Origin: Hepsetus odoe
Taxonomy: Eukaryota > Chordata > Actinopteri > Characiformes > Hepsetidae
Reading direction: 5' to 3'
Assembly (NCBI GenBank): GCA_017165825.1
Contig: CM029369.1
Location: 20,044,555 to 20,108,554 of the forward strand
DNA length: 64,000 nucleotides
Part shown: positions 25,711 through 38,709 of the stretch, one piece after another
Layout of the letters: each line of letters starts with the position of its first letter
Numbering within the stretch: position 1 is the first letter of the stretch
The notes under the pieces: generated by a model
The model's database searches: none
Told to the model about the DNA's origin: nothing
What the model saw: the letters and a program-made list of their open reading frames with translations, nothing else
Position numbers and translations under genes: made by a program

Positions 25711-26233
25711 GTTGTTGTTGCTGCTGTTGTCCTTAATTTGTGAGATTTGTTGAATAGTGAATGCTCATGTACTGTTATACACCTTGATCAATAAATAAAA
25801 CAAATCAGTTGGCCATTTGTGTTTTTTTATTTGAAGTTAAATTTGTCTGCATGTGGAAGTCCTTTTTTTATGACCTTTCATACTTTCATGTCTTTGCATT
25901 TTGAAACAGTATTAAATACGAATGTAAAAAATAATAGAAAAAATAATCAAACAATCCTGTATGCACGAGGTATATAAATGTGAGCGAGAGGTCTGGGACA
26001 GTGTGATAACGCTGATGGATTTTCACCACCAGGGGGAGCTTCAGTCTCAGTATATCCTGAATGGGACGCTCACACACTCTTTGTCATTGGAGTTTTACAG
26101 TGGCAGATATTGGACTGCTGGAAAGTCATGCTTTCTTTCAGTAATGTTCAGCACTGTTAGAGCAGAATCAAAGCAGGGAGAAGACAGACACGTAGGCTTC
26201 ACCAACCGTCCTCTGTGTCCATGATTTAAATCT
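25557..26233. other. gabpa-jam2 spacer with (ATT)n microsatellite
   Basis: Contains an ATT trinucleotide run at about 25650-25710 followed by GTTGTTGTTGCTGCTG. AATAAA signals at about 25793 are on the plus strand, and TTTATT-type signals read for minus-strand jam2. No protein-coding exon was recognised. In mammals the ATP5PF gene lies in this interval. Confidence 0.65.
26026..26038 (+). promoter_or_regulatory. CTCF-like motif just downstream of the jam2 stop
   Basis: CCACCAGGGGGAG on the plus strand is a close visual match to the CTCF core. Together with the minus-strand match at 18683-18695 it brackets gabpa, the two motifs pointing outward. Binding has not been shown. Confidence 0.5.
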
Positions 26234-29200
26234 TTATATCATGAAAGACTGAGTGGGCCTGTAGTGCCGGTGCTGAGGAGAGAAAGCAGGTGTGACCAAC
26301 AGTGAAAAGTAGCTGACATCAATTCATTTCACTAAGATGGCATTTGAAAATTTTTTTATTGCTTAGCAATAAAGCATAGAGATTCATTTGAGGATGGTTT
26401 ATTTGGACTAAATGAACTCAAGCTGTAGACTTACATCTGTTGGGGTTCTGCGTTTGGTAACATTCCTAAAGAGTAATTAATAGATTTGCGTTTATCTTCA
26501 GTGTGTTTATAACATCTTTATTTCACAGCTGTAACATCACAACCAAGAGAACTAAGATGAAACTTTGCTTACCTTTTCTGTTTTCCTTTTTTCTTTTCCT
26601 CTGTTAGCAAATAACAATTGGATTCCAACATTTTATCAAAAGATGACAACAAAAGATCGATATTTACTGCTGTAAAACTGCACTGCTTTGATCTGTGTGA
26701 TGCTATTGATTCTGAACTCACTGCGGCAGCAGCCTCGCTGGCAGCACAGGCAGATGACCAGAGAGCAGGAGAGCAGAAAGAGGCCAGCACCCACACCCGC
26801 TGCTATGACTAATGTCAGATTTAGCTCAACTGAAACACACACAGAGATCCTGTTAGTGATCAGTGGGGGCAGAGAATCTCAAACCCATACTCAGTTAAAT
26901 ATATCACTCTTTCAGTAACACACCAGTGCAAATAAAGAGACGAGACAGAAACAAAGGAAAGAAAATGACTGAAAAAGTCCTGCAGCAGGATGACTGAAGT
27001 TCATTGGCTGGCCTGCTTTTCTGATGCAGCGCATGGTGTTTCACTGAAGTGAGGGACAGTTTCAAGCCCAAATCAACAAAACTGCTTAACTAACTTGAAC
27101 ATTGATCTTCTTTCCTGTGTTTCTGTGCCATCCTTTTATTTGCGCCATCACTTTACTGTTGCAGATAAGCAAGAATTATGGGTACTGTAGTCAACTTCTG
27201 CCTTTGTGTATATTGTAGAGTTTGTACTTACAGTTGTGCTGTTTTTTTTGTTTTTGTTTGTTTTGCATCATAAATGTTAATAAATAAAAGGCTCAGAAAT
27301 TAGACACACATTCATCAGTAAAGTGGATGCTGAGTTGAAAGAAAAGAATAAAAATAAAACTACAAAATTACTAACTCCATGCAAGTGCTAAAGCGGAAGA
27401 ATAGACTCACAAATATGCACAGGTGTGAACAGTGTTGGCCTTAATTTTGTGATTTTCTCTTATTTGTAGTTAGTCTACAAAGTCTAGCTGGACTGCTACC
27501 AGCCTTGCTGAATCTACCCTTTACTCATATTGAACCCTGATATCGGAGTGAAGTTTCAATAAACGCAGTGTGCCGTGATCAAAGTTCATTTCGGAGGAGC
27601 TGAGAAAAACAGTTTAAATAGTTCTCTAAATTGTTACAAAGCGTTTAACTCTTCCCAAGATAAATATCCCTGAATTCTATTTTTGGGGACAAATCACCAA
27701 CATATCTAAGACAAAATTAACTCCAGCAGCATGGCAGCACACAAACACCCTAGAACTACTACTAACATGCTGCTTTCATGTCAGCATCCCTGGTGATCCT
27801 GTGGGCTCCTGGCAAGTGGGGTTAAACAGGCCCACAAAATGATGCAAATGAACTACAGTATGTAACTAAACTACAAAGGGCATCTATATGGTCAGTGGAG
27901 CTGATTAAAAGGTCAGTGAGTGAAAATATAAAGGGTACTTAATGAAGTGGCCCATCAGTGTATAAATGTTATCTACTACCCCTGTCTATTGGTGGTACAA
28001 ATGGGTGCATGCTGAAAGGCTTAAGCAGCCTTGGCCTGTTTAACTTACACTCTGTGATCTTCATGTGATGGCCTGCACAGCTCTTGGGCGCCCCGATTCC
28101 GTTTGATGACTCACAGCGATATAGCCCTGCATCAGATTTCAACACACTCTTGAATTTCTGTTCAAAAGGCAAAGGAAGGAAGGAAGCATGGTAAACAAGA
28201 TTGAGATGAATAATCGATGACAAGCCCAGCGGACTGAAAATAAACAATCTGCTTCTGTATCGAAATCAATCAGGGTGTAGTCAGCAGATGAATGCTAAAG
28301 GAACTGGAAACGGGAGATGTGTGTGTGTGTGTTGGTACATCCACATAGTTATGCTATCTACAAATACTTATCGCATAAGATCAAATGGCTCTCAGTAGAG
28401 CTGGAACAAACCAGAGTGCCTGTTTTGGGGTCTAGGCTGTAGCTGATGTCGGGCTGATGGGCTGTGCTCAGGGGCTTGTTGTCTTTGTACCAGCTGTAAG
28501 TAGCAGGAGGCACACTCTGCTTGTCTTTGCAGTGCAGCTCCACCACAGAGCCTCTCATCGCAGTCTCAGGAACATGGCAGGATGGAGCATGAGGGGGCAC
28601 TAGACATGGGACACACAAAGGAATATATTTATATATATATAAAGTAGGCCCAATAATTGCTACAGATTTTTTTTCGGTTTAGTATCAATCTGCCTTCTTC
28701 AAATCCCCAAATGCCAATTTCACCGACCCCTGTACTGACACTGTTTATTACATCAGACAATTCAGACAGGTTTCCTCAAACACACTTTTCAGCTTATTGG
28801 CATTGGATTTACATGTTGCTATTTTTTGTTCATTTCATGTTGGTAATTAATTTTGTATGTACGTTTTGGTAAATGTGAAAGAGCTTTCTGAGACACACAT
28901 CAGGCCTCATAGACTTGAGCTTTTATGTTTGATCCCAAAGAATACATCCTAAAGTAGAAATGTATCCCTATATCCCATAAAAATATATGAAAATATATGA
29001 AAATATTAATATTATGCTTTATTATAGCTTCTGTCCACTACTGTTGCTATGTAGTAGTAGTAGTAGTAGTAGTAATAAAGATGAAAATAATAATAATAAA
29101 AATAATAATCATAAACCCACCAAGCACGCTGAGAGAGACTGTGACTTCCCCCAGATGGATCTTATCATGACTCGCAGTGACCTCACACTGATAGACCCCT

Positions 29201-30517
29201 GAGTCTTTCTGGGTAACGCCATGCAGAGTCACCGTCGCTCCATCTATTGAAGCTCGACCTTTAAATGAACCTGATAAAAGTGACACTAGATCAGTACAAA
29301 CAAAACAACTAATGTCAAGGTGTCTACTTTACAGACAAAGCGTACCTACTAAACTGCTAAAGCTTGATAACATGGAAAATAAAAGGCTGTATTAAATTTT
29401 TTTTACGATGAAAGTCATTAAAGTCATGCAAGAGCTCCTACCAACAATTAGTTCCCACTTTACTACAGCAAACCTCACCTGTAAATTCACCATTAAAATA
29501 AACATAGGAGACGTCTTTCCCCTTCTTTTTCCATTCAATTCGAGGGTTCATCTCTCTTTCTGTGCTGAACTCGCAGGAGAGAACAGCATCTATTTCCCAG
29601 TGAAACAAGGTGGCATTACAGTGTTAGGCCAATGACTTTGATATACTGACATATATTGACTTATATTGAGATTTTTAATGGACTTCTTTAAAACACTTAC
29701 TTGTGTTTTCATGAACCTCCACTTTTGGCTTGCTGGTTGACACAGTTACTGAAATGGTGAATGGAACTGCATGATAAAGAGATATGAGAAGGATAAACTT
29801 ACTACATTTTCATAAACTCATTCTCTGCATCTCACCCAGCTTACCTTTAATATATTTCATATAAACTAAAAACATTGATAGGAGAGTATACTTATACAGA
29901 ATCATACAGGTACCAGAACTATAGAGTATAGAGTATACAGAATGACCATTTTTTATAATACAATACTTTTAATGTAACATTTTTATTATTTATATTCTTC
30001 TACTATTTCTGTTTAGCCCCTTCATTCTTGCTGTCTTCTTTATTTGGATGTTTGTTTGTTGTTTGTATTGGATGCCTTTATAGTTTCACATCATTTCTGT
30101 CCTTAAAATACTCTTCCCCAGAGAAAGATGGAATGCACACTTCTCTGTGACCAAGGGAGAGTCTAAAGTGATGAAACACATAACATTACTGTCTCACTCC
30201 TCTGTTTAAACCATAGCTGAACATACTTTCCCAAAGCTCACCCACACATCCTTCTTGGCCGTGCCAGGAACGGGGCTGCTTTGGAATGCTTGAGTGTTTG
30301 ATGGACGGTCTGAGACAGCGTTAATGGGGGGATTTGCTCCAGTCTAGCCTGATAACCTCTCTTTAAAACAACACACTCTCTCTTTCTTATTATCATCAGT
30401 TGTGATATAAGTGAGATAAGTGTGAAGCTTAAGCATAAGTTTAGGATTTAGCTTTTAAAAGAAACATTTTGCGAGTTCTATGTACATAATAAAATAGGAT
30501 TAAATATCAATAACAGC

Positions 30518-30548
<31 letters not shown>

Positions 30549-31440
30549 TATTTTAATACATTTTTATTTGTATTATGATGAACCCACTTCCTGACAAGAT
30601 AGAAAAGCGAGTTTGTCTGGGAATGTTTTACAGGAGACAAAGTTTCTCAGTGGTTCATACCAGCTGGAGCTGAAGGGAAGAGGGGCGTAGTGAAAATCAC
30701 CGCCCACCCTTCTACACTACCTAGAGCACTACCTTCTACAATTATTAGTAACTCGTGGTGCTACTAGGCTTGGTGTGAATGTGCTCTCCTCGTGGAACAA
30801 CAGAATTCAATAAATGAAGTTTATGTAATATTACATGATAAAGTCTGTCTGAGGAGCAATTAGTCAAAGAGTCAGACAAGGGGCATCAACAGCAAGAAAC
30901 GTTCAGCTGTGGATTTCTGATAGGAAATCTCCTTAACAATCTCAAAGAACACTTCAGAGCGTCATATAAACAGCAGTGGGCCTGCAGGGATTCCCACCCA
31001 CCCACTCTTTCACACACATCTTCCTGAAGGCCCTAATGAAAAAAATAGGTACAAGCATTAATATAAAAAGAGAAAGGAAACACGAGAGCGAATGCAAAGC
31101 GATGTTGTGTTAATAGGGGCCATGTGCCAACCGTGCAAGTTAAAGAAATATAGACACGTTGAATTTCTGTGATTATCTCAGTCTTATGTATTTTATTTAA
31201 CATTAGAACTAAATTCCTAAGACTCTGAAACCCTCAGATTAAGTTTCAGTTTTGTTTAAAACATTATTAAACAGGTGTACTGAACTGGTGGTTAGTCGGT
31301 CATTAGCAGTTTGTAACACTATGCATTTAAATTTAAGTGAACATTTAATGTTCAGTGAAAATGACAGGTGGAATGCAACACTACTTACTCAGCACCAGGG
31401 TCAGTAAAGCACCAAAGGTACACAGTGGTGTTCGTCTCAT
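26234..31440 (-). CDS. jam2: Junctional adhesion molecule 2 (JAM-B)
   Basis: Immunoglobulin-superfamily adhesion protein of cell junctions; in zebrafish the JAM-B/JAM-C pair drives myoblast fusion. Exons (high to low): 31440-31389, 29748-29701, 29589-29479, 29270-29121, 28599-28412, 28157-28049, 26829-26722, 26600-26573, 26465-26435, 26272-26234. Phases join to 287 codons plus stop (human 298). Layout: signal peptide (MRRTPLCTFGALLTLVL), V-type Ig domain (cysteines in LSCEF and YQCEV), and C2-type Ig domain (PSCHV, LHCKD, YRCES, KSCAG). Then a membrane span (LTLVIAAGVGAGLFLLSCSL) and a short basic tail ending TQSFMI, a class II PDZ ligand like the human KSFII end. Two tail exons are only 28 and 31 bp. 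The start was chosen for its signal peptide. Teleosts have two copies; which one this is remains open. Confidence 0.92.
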
Positions 31441-33091
31441 CCTCCCTTCTGTCCAGTGCAGTGAACGACCTGAGCAGTCTGAGCCACAGCAGAGGGGCTT
31501 TACTTCTTTACTACAACGGTCCAGTGTGAGAATGCCCCCCCACCCCCCAGCTCTCTCTTGCTCCCTCACTCTCTCTCTCTCTCTTTTTACACTCTAGCTC
31601 TGTAAACCAAGGTTTGAAAGCATAAATCTCTAATGGCTCTCATCTAAAACGTTTCACATTCACACTAATCCTGTTCTTCAGTTAAATCTCTCTTTGAGCT
31701 AGGTGTGATGTGCTTAGGAATATTTATAAAGTAGTTCATCAAACTCTTTTTTTTATTTTCTGCTTTACAAAATGTCACTCACAGTGAGTGGTCACCTTTA
31801 TCTCATCGTTTAGTCCTGAGGAATGTTTAAATATTACAGTCATTTCCAAAATGCTTTTTGGATTTATTTGTGACTGGTTCTGTAAAGAAACACTTGCATG
31901 AACTACTTGCTTTTACTTCCCTCAAGTGACTTCATTTTTTATATTTTTACAGTTCTAAGTGTTTTATATTGAACATTGAACTACAGAACTTCATATACAT
32001 ACTACAGATTCACTCTACTTCATGAAACACACACATAAACACATATTGTGTGGGGGACACAAAGCTCCACCTCTATGGAATTTCTGATATTCCTGTCATT
32101 AGGGCTTTTGTCAGATTTATTGAATTGAAAGGAATGAGAAGAAGATGAGAAGAATTATTGTCTGCAAAGTCCATAATTATCAACAACTATCAAAATCTAA
32201 CTTATCAAAATCTAACTTATCTAACAATATCTGCACACTTCACACCAGCTGGGAGAATGTGGAGGGGCAATTTGTTTTTATAATCTATTTTTTAGAGAGC
32301 TAAGGGCCTGCACAAAATATCCTCTGTTCATGGTTATCAATATCACTCTCTGACAATACAGAAACCATAGCAATATGCAAATTAACATCTGACCAATCAA
32401 ATTGTTTGCCTGTTATTAAGCCTTAAAGACACTGATTGGCCAAAATGTTTTAAGTGGCCATTATTTTACTCTCCCTTTTCTTTCATATGTCTCCATCAGA
32501 TTATTGTTTCACAAGTCATATACGTTATAGAGCAATCAAAATATGCAGCAATAGAATCCTAATGCTAGAATACTGCCTATATTGTACAACCATAACACAC
32601 AACAAATAAAATGAGAGATTTTCAGATCATAAAGATTTGGCTTCATGGAAGATTATATAAGACAATACCTGCAAGAGTCAGAAAGACTGAGGATATTACT
32701 GGGTGTGTCTATAGACTCATGGACATGGAAATGCATAATGTCATAACAACAGGCTCAACTTGTTGCACATACAATTTCTAAATTCTCTCTTAACATTGCT
32801 GATTAATTTAAAGAACTGTGTTTTCTGGTGAAGATTTATCCACAGTTAATTTTTTATTTCAATATGTGGACTGGGAGGAAAGCATTTTGTGTTCTGATTA
32901 ATGATTCTATAACATTTTATGTTCATTTAATAATTGATACTGAAGTGATTGAGAGTCACACACTTTGAACCCAGTTTGAAGCTTGTCACGTGGTAGTAAT
33001 AAGGCGTTATTAAGATTAGAACTGTAAAACTGGTAGATATTCTACAGTACAAAGCAAAGTTACTGAGCTATTATCAAGCAACCCTCCTCTG
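31441..33091. other. Intergenic: shared upstream region of jam2 and the lectin gene
   Basis: The two genes are transcribed away from each other. A CT-rich patch lies at 31540-31587, just upstream of the jam2 start. The rest is AT-rich without recognisable genes. A TATA element for the lectin gene marks the right end. Confidence 0.6.
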
Positions 33092-33157
33092 TATAAGACA
33101 AGAAGGACTTTTACAGTCACAACACAACTGAAGAGTCCACGGAGAGGATTAATTTAG
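33092..33157 (+). promoter_or_regulatory. TATA box and noncoding first exon of the lectin gene
   Basis: TATAAG at 33092-33097 is followed by a likely start about 25-30 bp on. A noncoding exon ends at 33157 with a strong donor (TTTAG|GTAAGC). The next exon begins at 33586, nine bases before the start codon. A CT run at about 33499-33557 supplies that exon's pyrimidine tract. Confidence 0.55.
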
Positions 33158-33496
33158 GTAAGCGTTTTGTAATTTTCTTTCCCTTTTTCTTTCTTTTAGA
33201 AAATGTCTTTTACTGCATGATGCTGATCTTTAGGCCTGATTAGGAGAACTCTTCATTTAAAGCAATGTTTCTGAATGCTGCTTTCCCTGCTTAAACACAT
33301 CAAACTCAACTCAACAGCTAATTCACAAAGGCTTCATTAGTTATAGATGTATTACAACATAAAAACACAACTGTGAGGTGCAAAATTACTTCACCTTAAG
33401 AGTTTTTTAAACTTAAAGAAATTTATTACATTTAAAGAAAATGTTGCATTTTATCTTAATTGGTGTATCATTGTAAAAAAGAAAGTAACTGTAATA

Positions 33497-33560
<64 letters not shown>

Positions 33561-33594
33561 CTCTCCCTCTCTGCCTCTCCCTCAGGTGTCAAAA

Positions 33595-36500
33595 ATGAGG
33601 TTGCATATTTTGCTGTTGCTCAGTCTCGCAGGTACCGTCATAATGTTTAATATATTCTAAAGGATGTTTATAAAATTACAGTTGATTAATTATTTTTGCA
33701 TGGCATCCCCATATTCATTAAACCCATAAATGCTTGCCTTTTTACATCTTGTTACATGCAAACTATTAGCAAACACTCCAGAAGTCGGGCTTGGAGACTT
33801 GCTGCACCATCCCACTGTCACAGGGTTGATCTGAATCAGCACTTCCTGGTTCACAATTGTTGACCTAATCTCAAACAGAAATCTCTACACATCGCTCAAA
33901 CACACACACACAGATGGACAGAGGGATAATAGTTAATAAAGTATTTTAAATCTTATCGTGACCTTTTCTAACAAGAGCTCAATAGTTCCCAAAATTCTGA
34001 CAAAGATAAATTGTAACAAAATGTTTCATTAGTCATTCATCTTTCTCTCTAGATTTATTTAAAATATTTATTTATGTATCCTGCAGTGGCTGCTGGTCTC
34101 CCAGTGCATGACTGGGTGCCAATTGAGAGTCTGGGTGATCCTCAGATGGAGAGAAATCCCCTGCTGGCAGACCTGTTTCTTGAGCAGGGCCGTTTTATAC
34201 AAGAGGATCCAAATCCTGTCGCAAGAAAAGAGTCATTTGTGCAGGAGGACCACAATGAAAAGCAAGCCGTGCTACAGGATATGCTGGCGAAACCTATTCT
34301 GGAAGCAGAAGCAAATGAAGTTGTGAAGGAAAAGGAACACAAAGAAGAACCTATTAATGATGGACCGAGAGATCAAGAGAAGGCAGAGCAGGTGGAAAAT
34401 ACTCCTCTGTTAAATGTGATTGAATCTAACATGGCTGAGGAGGAACCGATAGCAGAGAAGCCAGTGATGGAGCTAGAACCTGTTCCAAAAATACAGGAAG
34501 TATACCAGAGAAACCTCAATGAGTTAGTTCAAGAGGTAGAACCTGAGAAACAGGAAGGATTATTAGAAAAGAGGAGGAATAAATTCCAGGAAAAAGCAAT
34601 AGTGGAAGCAGAGGAGTCAGTGATGTTGCCCAAAATGCAAAATTACATGGAGGATGAGGAAGCGTTAGAAGCTCAATATCCAGTGATGGACTATGAACCT
34701 GTTCCAGATGTGAATCAAGTCAATGAGATGAATCCCAATGAAAATGTGGAGGAGCTAGTGATGGAATCTCAGGAGATCTTGAAGGAAGTGGAGAGAAACG
34801 CCATGCAAAAGGAAGCATTACTGGAGGCAGGTAATCTTGGTGAGGAAGAGCCAATGATGGAGATGGACGCTGAGGTAGCAGAGAGATCTGCCATGTTGGA
34901 AGGGGCTCTAACAGAGCCTGAATATCAAATGGCTGAAGATACAGTGTTGCAGTCTGTACTTCCTCAAGAACATCAAATGCAGGAGTATTTGCAGAAAGCG
35001 AGAGAACTGGCCGAATCTAATATGGAGTCCCTGAAAGAAGAGGAAGAGCTAATGATTTCTGATCAGAATTCATTAATGAATAAAAATTTTATAAGAGAAG
35101 CTCCTGCAGCTACTGAGGAGGAACTGGTTGAGAATACACCCTCCAGCAATTGTAAGTGTTAATAACACAGCACATAAAAGTAAAGTAATAATAATAATAA
35201 TAAATAAAAATATAGCTCAAATAGGTGCAATTGTCACATAAGTATAAACGTAAACTATTTATCTTACTTGCAACTGTTTATTTGAAATAAATCCACAGGG
35301 TGGCAGACTTGTACGGGTGTATACACTGATGGTAAATGTTACCAGTTTTTCAGGGGACCCAAGAAAGCACCTGATGCAGAGGTATCAGTAGATGTGTCTA
35401 ATTTCTGTCAGCTTTAAGTATAATATTTTCTCTGAACTAAATTATATTTGGAGCATAGTAAAACTAACTAAAGGTCAGAACTCTAAGCCTTTGCTTATCC
35501 TGCAGATTAAATAATAATCATGACTTTTACATGTAAGTGTTCAAATTTTTAGGTTCAATTTACCAGATCTGACTTACACGGTCAGCTAATACTATTCACA
35601 TTGTAGTTCAAGACAACTTACAAATGTATATGAATAAAATCATTTATGGTTTTACCATTCATACTACATGAAATATATCCTGCTGAAATAAGAAGAACTA
35701 GATTTCACCCACCAGTCAGAGCAAGGCTTTATTTCAAGTACATTTTTCTAGTACAGGTTTTATGATGAACAATCTCTGACTCATGTTGAGCTATTTTTCC
35801 CAGTTCTTCTGCCAGAGCAACTTCCCTAATGGACATCTGGCTTCTGTGACAAGCAGCAACATTCACAGCCTCATGATGGGGCTCATGGACGAAAATGGGG
35901 GTCGAACACGCACCTGGATCGGAGGACTTAGATACTTAGATGTATGTTCATTAATATTAGAGTGCGATAAGAATATTTAACATATACAGTTAGGTCCATA
36001 AATATTTGGACAGAGACAACTTTTTTCTAATTTTGGTTCTGTAAATTACCACAATGAATTTTAAATGAAACAATTCAGATGCAGTTGAAGTACAGACTTT
36101 AAGCATTAGTTAAATGGGTTGAACAAAAAGATTGCATAAAAATGTGAGGAACTAAAGCATTTTTTAACACAATCCTTTCATTTCAGGGGCTCATTTGTAA
36201 TTGGACAAATGAAATAACTGAAAATAAAATGTTCATTTCTAATACTTGGTTGAAAACCCTTTGCTGGCAATGACCACCTGAAGTCTTGAACTCATGGACA
36301 TCACCAGATGAAGGGTTTCCTCCTTTTGAATGCTCTGCCAGGCCTTTACTGCAGTGGCTTTTAGTTGCTGTTTGTTTGTGGGCCTTTCTGTCCGAAGTTC
36401 AGTCTTCAACAAGTGAAATGCTGCTCAATTGGGTTCAGATCAGGTGACTGACTTGGCCATTCAAGAATGTTCCACTTCTTTGCTTTAATACACTCCTGGG

Positions 36501-37613
36501 TTGCTTTGGCTGTATGTTTAGGGTCATTGTCCATCTGTATTATGAAATGCCGCCCAATCAATTAGACTGAATTTAACTAGATCTGAGCAGACAGTATGTC
36601 TTTGAACACCTCAGAATTCATTCGCTGCTTCTGTCCTGTGTCACATCATTGGTAAACACTAGTGTCCCATTGCCACTGGCAGCCCAAGCCATCACACTGC
36701 CTCCACCGTGTTTCACAGATGGTGTGGCATGCTGTGGATCATGAGCTGTTCCACACCTTTTCCATACTTTTTTCTTGCCAACCTCCTGGAGAGTGTTGTT
36801 CACTTGGTTGGCTGTTGTGAAGGGGTTTCTCTTCACCATGGAAATGATTCTGTGATCATCCACCACTGTTGTCTTCTGTGGACATCCATGTCTTTTTGTG
36901 TTGCTGAGTTCACCAGCACTTTCCTTCTTTCTCAGGATGTACCAAACTGTAGATTTTGCCACTCCTAATATTGTAGCAATTTCTCAGATGGGCTTTTTCT
37001 GTTTTTGGCCACACCTGCCCATGAAATAGCCTTTGAATCAATTGTCCAGTTACTTTTGGTCCCTTTATAAAGAGGGTGGCACATGTTAAGGAGCTGGAAC
37101 TCCTAAATCTCAAATGAAAGCTGAGAGTCTACACATTATGTCCATGTCCATTATATAACTATAACTGGAATATGTTTCAGTAAACAGGCACAAAAACAAA
37201 ACTTGTGTCAGTGTCCAAATATATATGGACTTAACAGTATCTTAGGTTTAGTTGTCTTTTAGTTGTAGCTTAAACATGATTAAATAGTTATTTTTACTTT
37301 ATGTGTTCTCAGACTGGACGCTTCATATGGCAGGATGGGGCACATTGGGGCTATGCTGACTGGTTACCTGAGGAACCAAATAATACTGCTGGAGTGGAAA
37401 ACTGTGTGGAGTTACTAAGTAAGCACTAAATCTAAGTATTTATATGACTTTTTTAAACACAGCCTATATATCTGAGTTTAGGAATTTTCTTGTGTGAAAA
37501 GTATCTGTATTGTCTTGGTATGTCATCTTATCTATTTCTTTACAGGTAATGGGAAGTTCAATGACATGCCATGCTGGGACTTACGAGCTTTCATCTGTTC
37601 TTTCCCTCTTTAA
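33595..37613 (+). CDS. Secreted C-type lectin with long acidic pro-region (bone-marrow-proteoglycan-like)
   Basis: Exons 33595-33631, 34087-35151, 35299-35381, 35804-35941, 37313-37418, 37546-37613; phases join to 498 codons plus stop. Signal peptide MRLHILLLLSLA, then about 355 residues, very acidic (Glu-rich), from one 1065-bp exon. A degenerate repeat is visible there (VMELEPVPKIQEV and VMDYEPVPDVNQV). The last ~130 residues are a long-form C-type lectin domain with six cysteines (WWQTC, KCYQF, FFCQS, ENCVEL, MPCWD, FICSF), a WIGG motif and an EPN...FND calcium/mannose-type signature. The acidic pro-region followed by a lectin domain recalls eosinophil major basic protein (PRG2/PRG3). The intact EPN and ND residues instead point to a calcium-dependent sugar binder. 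Poly(A) signal AATAAA at 37775-37780. Function not established; intron 4 holds a Tc1-like element. Confidence 0.85.
35987..37237 (-). mobile_element. Tc1/mariner-like transposon, decayed
   Basis: A 1251-bp insertion in intron 4 of the lectin gene. The ends are inverted (CAGTTAGGTCCATAAATATT and, at the right, the complement of CTGTTAAGTCCATATATATT) and each side is flanked by TA, the Tc1 target. On the minus strand, frames at 36618-36962 and 36910-37113 give fragments of a Tc1-type transposase (KRHGCPQKTTVVDDHRI, VKHGGGSVMAWAA). They are frameshifted relative to each other, so it is non-functional. Confidence 0.88.
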
Positions 37614-38709
37614 GGAGTCACTAAGCATCAACTAAGCTTCATTTTTATTGATTTCTCAGCTCTTTCAAAAGAAATCAGCTGCCTATATAAATGACATGGG
37701 TCGAGTGAAGGGCTACATCTGCAGTAATAACAGGCTATTTATCGCAATGAGTCCTACAAAACTGTACTTCAAACAATAAAATGTGCTACGGCATTCTAAT
37801 GCAGTGCTAATGTGATTGCTCAGAGTTTTTTAACCTCATCAAATAATAATTCGGCTGATAACAAATGTGCAGAAAAATCTGCACATTCCAAAGCTGCATA
37901 CCTACATAATGTTCTTCTTAGTGTCTCATATTATTTATGTACATCATTTTCTTATCTCTTTCTTAAAGTCTTGCATTAGTCATGTGCTGTTATTTTTGTA
38001 CGCAAACATGTAATTTTTTTTTTCACACTGTTACTTGTTTGCTACTTTAGTATATGAGCATGTAGATGCACACACAACCTATAAGATGAAATCGACCTGT
38101 GCCAGGTTTAATTGTTTCTCAGTGACCATTAGCTTAACTTTTACTATCAGAAATGTTTGGTGTACTGGAATTTGTTTGGAACTTTATAAGAGTAGGAATG
38201 TATTCTTACTATAAATTATATTATATAAATAAATGGCTTCTTATAGAAAATCAAGAGATGTTAAATTATTAACAGGCAATCTGGTAAACTAAGTTCAACT
38301 TCAACAAGTTCTAAGGTTAAGAAGGTTAAGAACTTCAGGGTGCTAAAGGAATGAAACATGATAGAAAAAAAAAACGTGACTATTGATTGGTGGACACCAA
38401 CAGTATTCATTTGAGGCATGAGTTCATCACTATTACATCTGTCATACTCCAGAAGTCCTAACCAGTAAGCAACATTACACTTGGCTGTAATCTACCTTGA
38501 CACAACAGAGAAGAAAATGCTGATTGGAGAAGTTTTGGATTCCATTGATTTTTAAAATAATAAACTTTTTGTTTCCAACCTAAAGCTAACATTGTACTAG
38601 AAAAAAAACAAAGAGGTTACTACATTGTGTGTGTAGTTTAAATACAAGCATGATATATTTAACAATTAAACAAAAATGTATAGATTTCACTGGGTCTGTG
38701 GAGGTTTCC

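Noticed and set aside
36618..37113. Minus-strand ORFs considered as a host gene
   Set aside because: They are fragments of a Tc1-type transposase inside a transposon with TA-flanked inverted ends.
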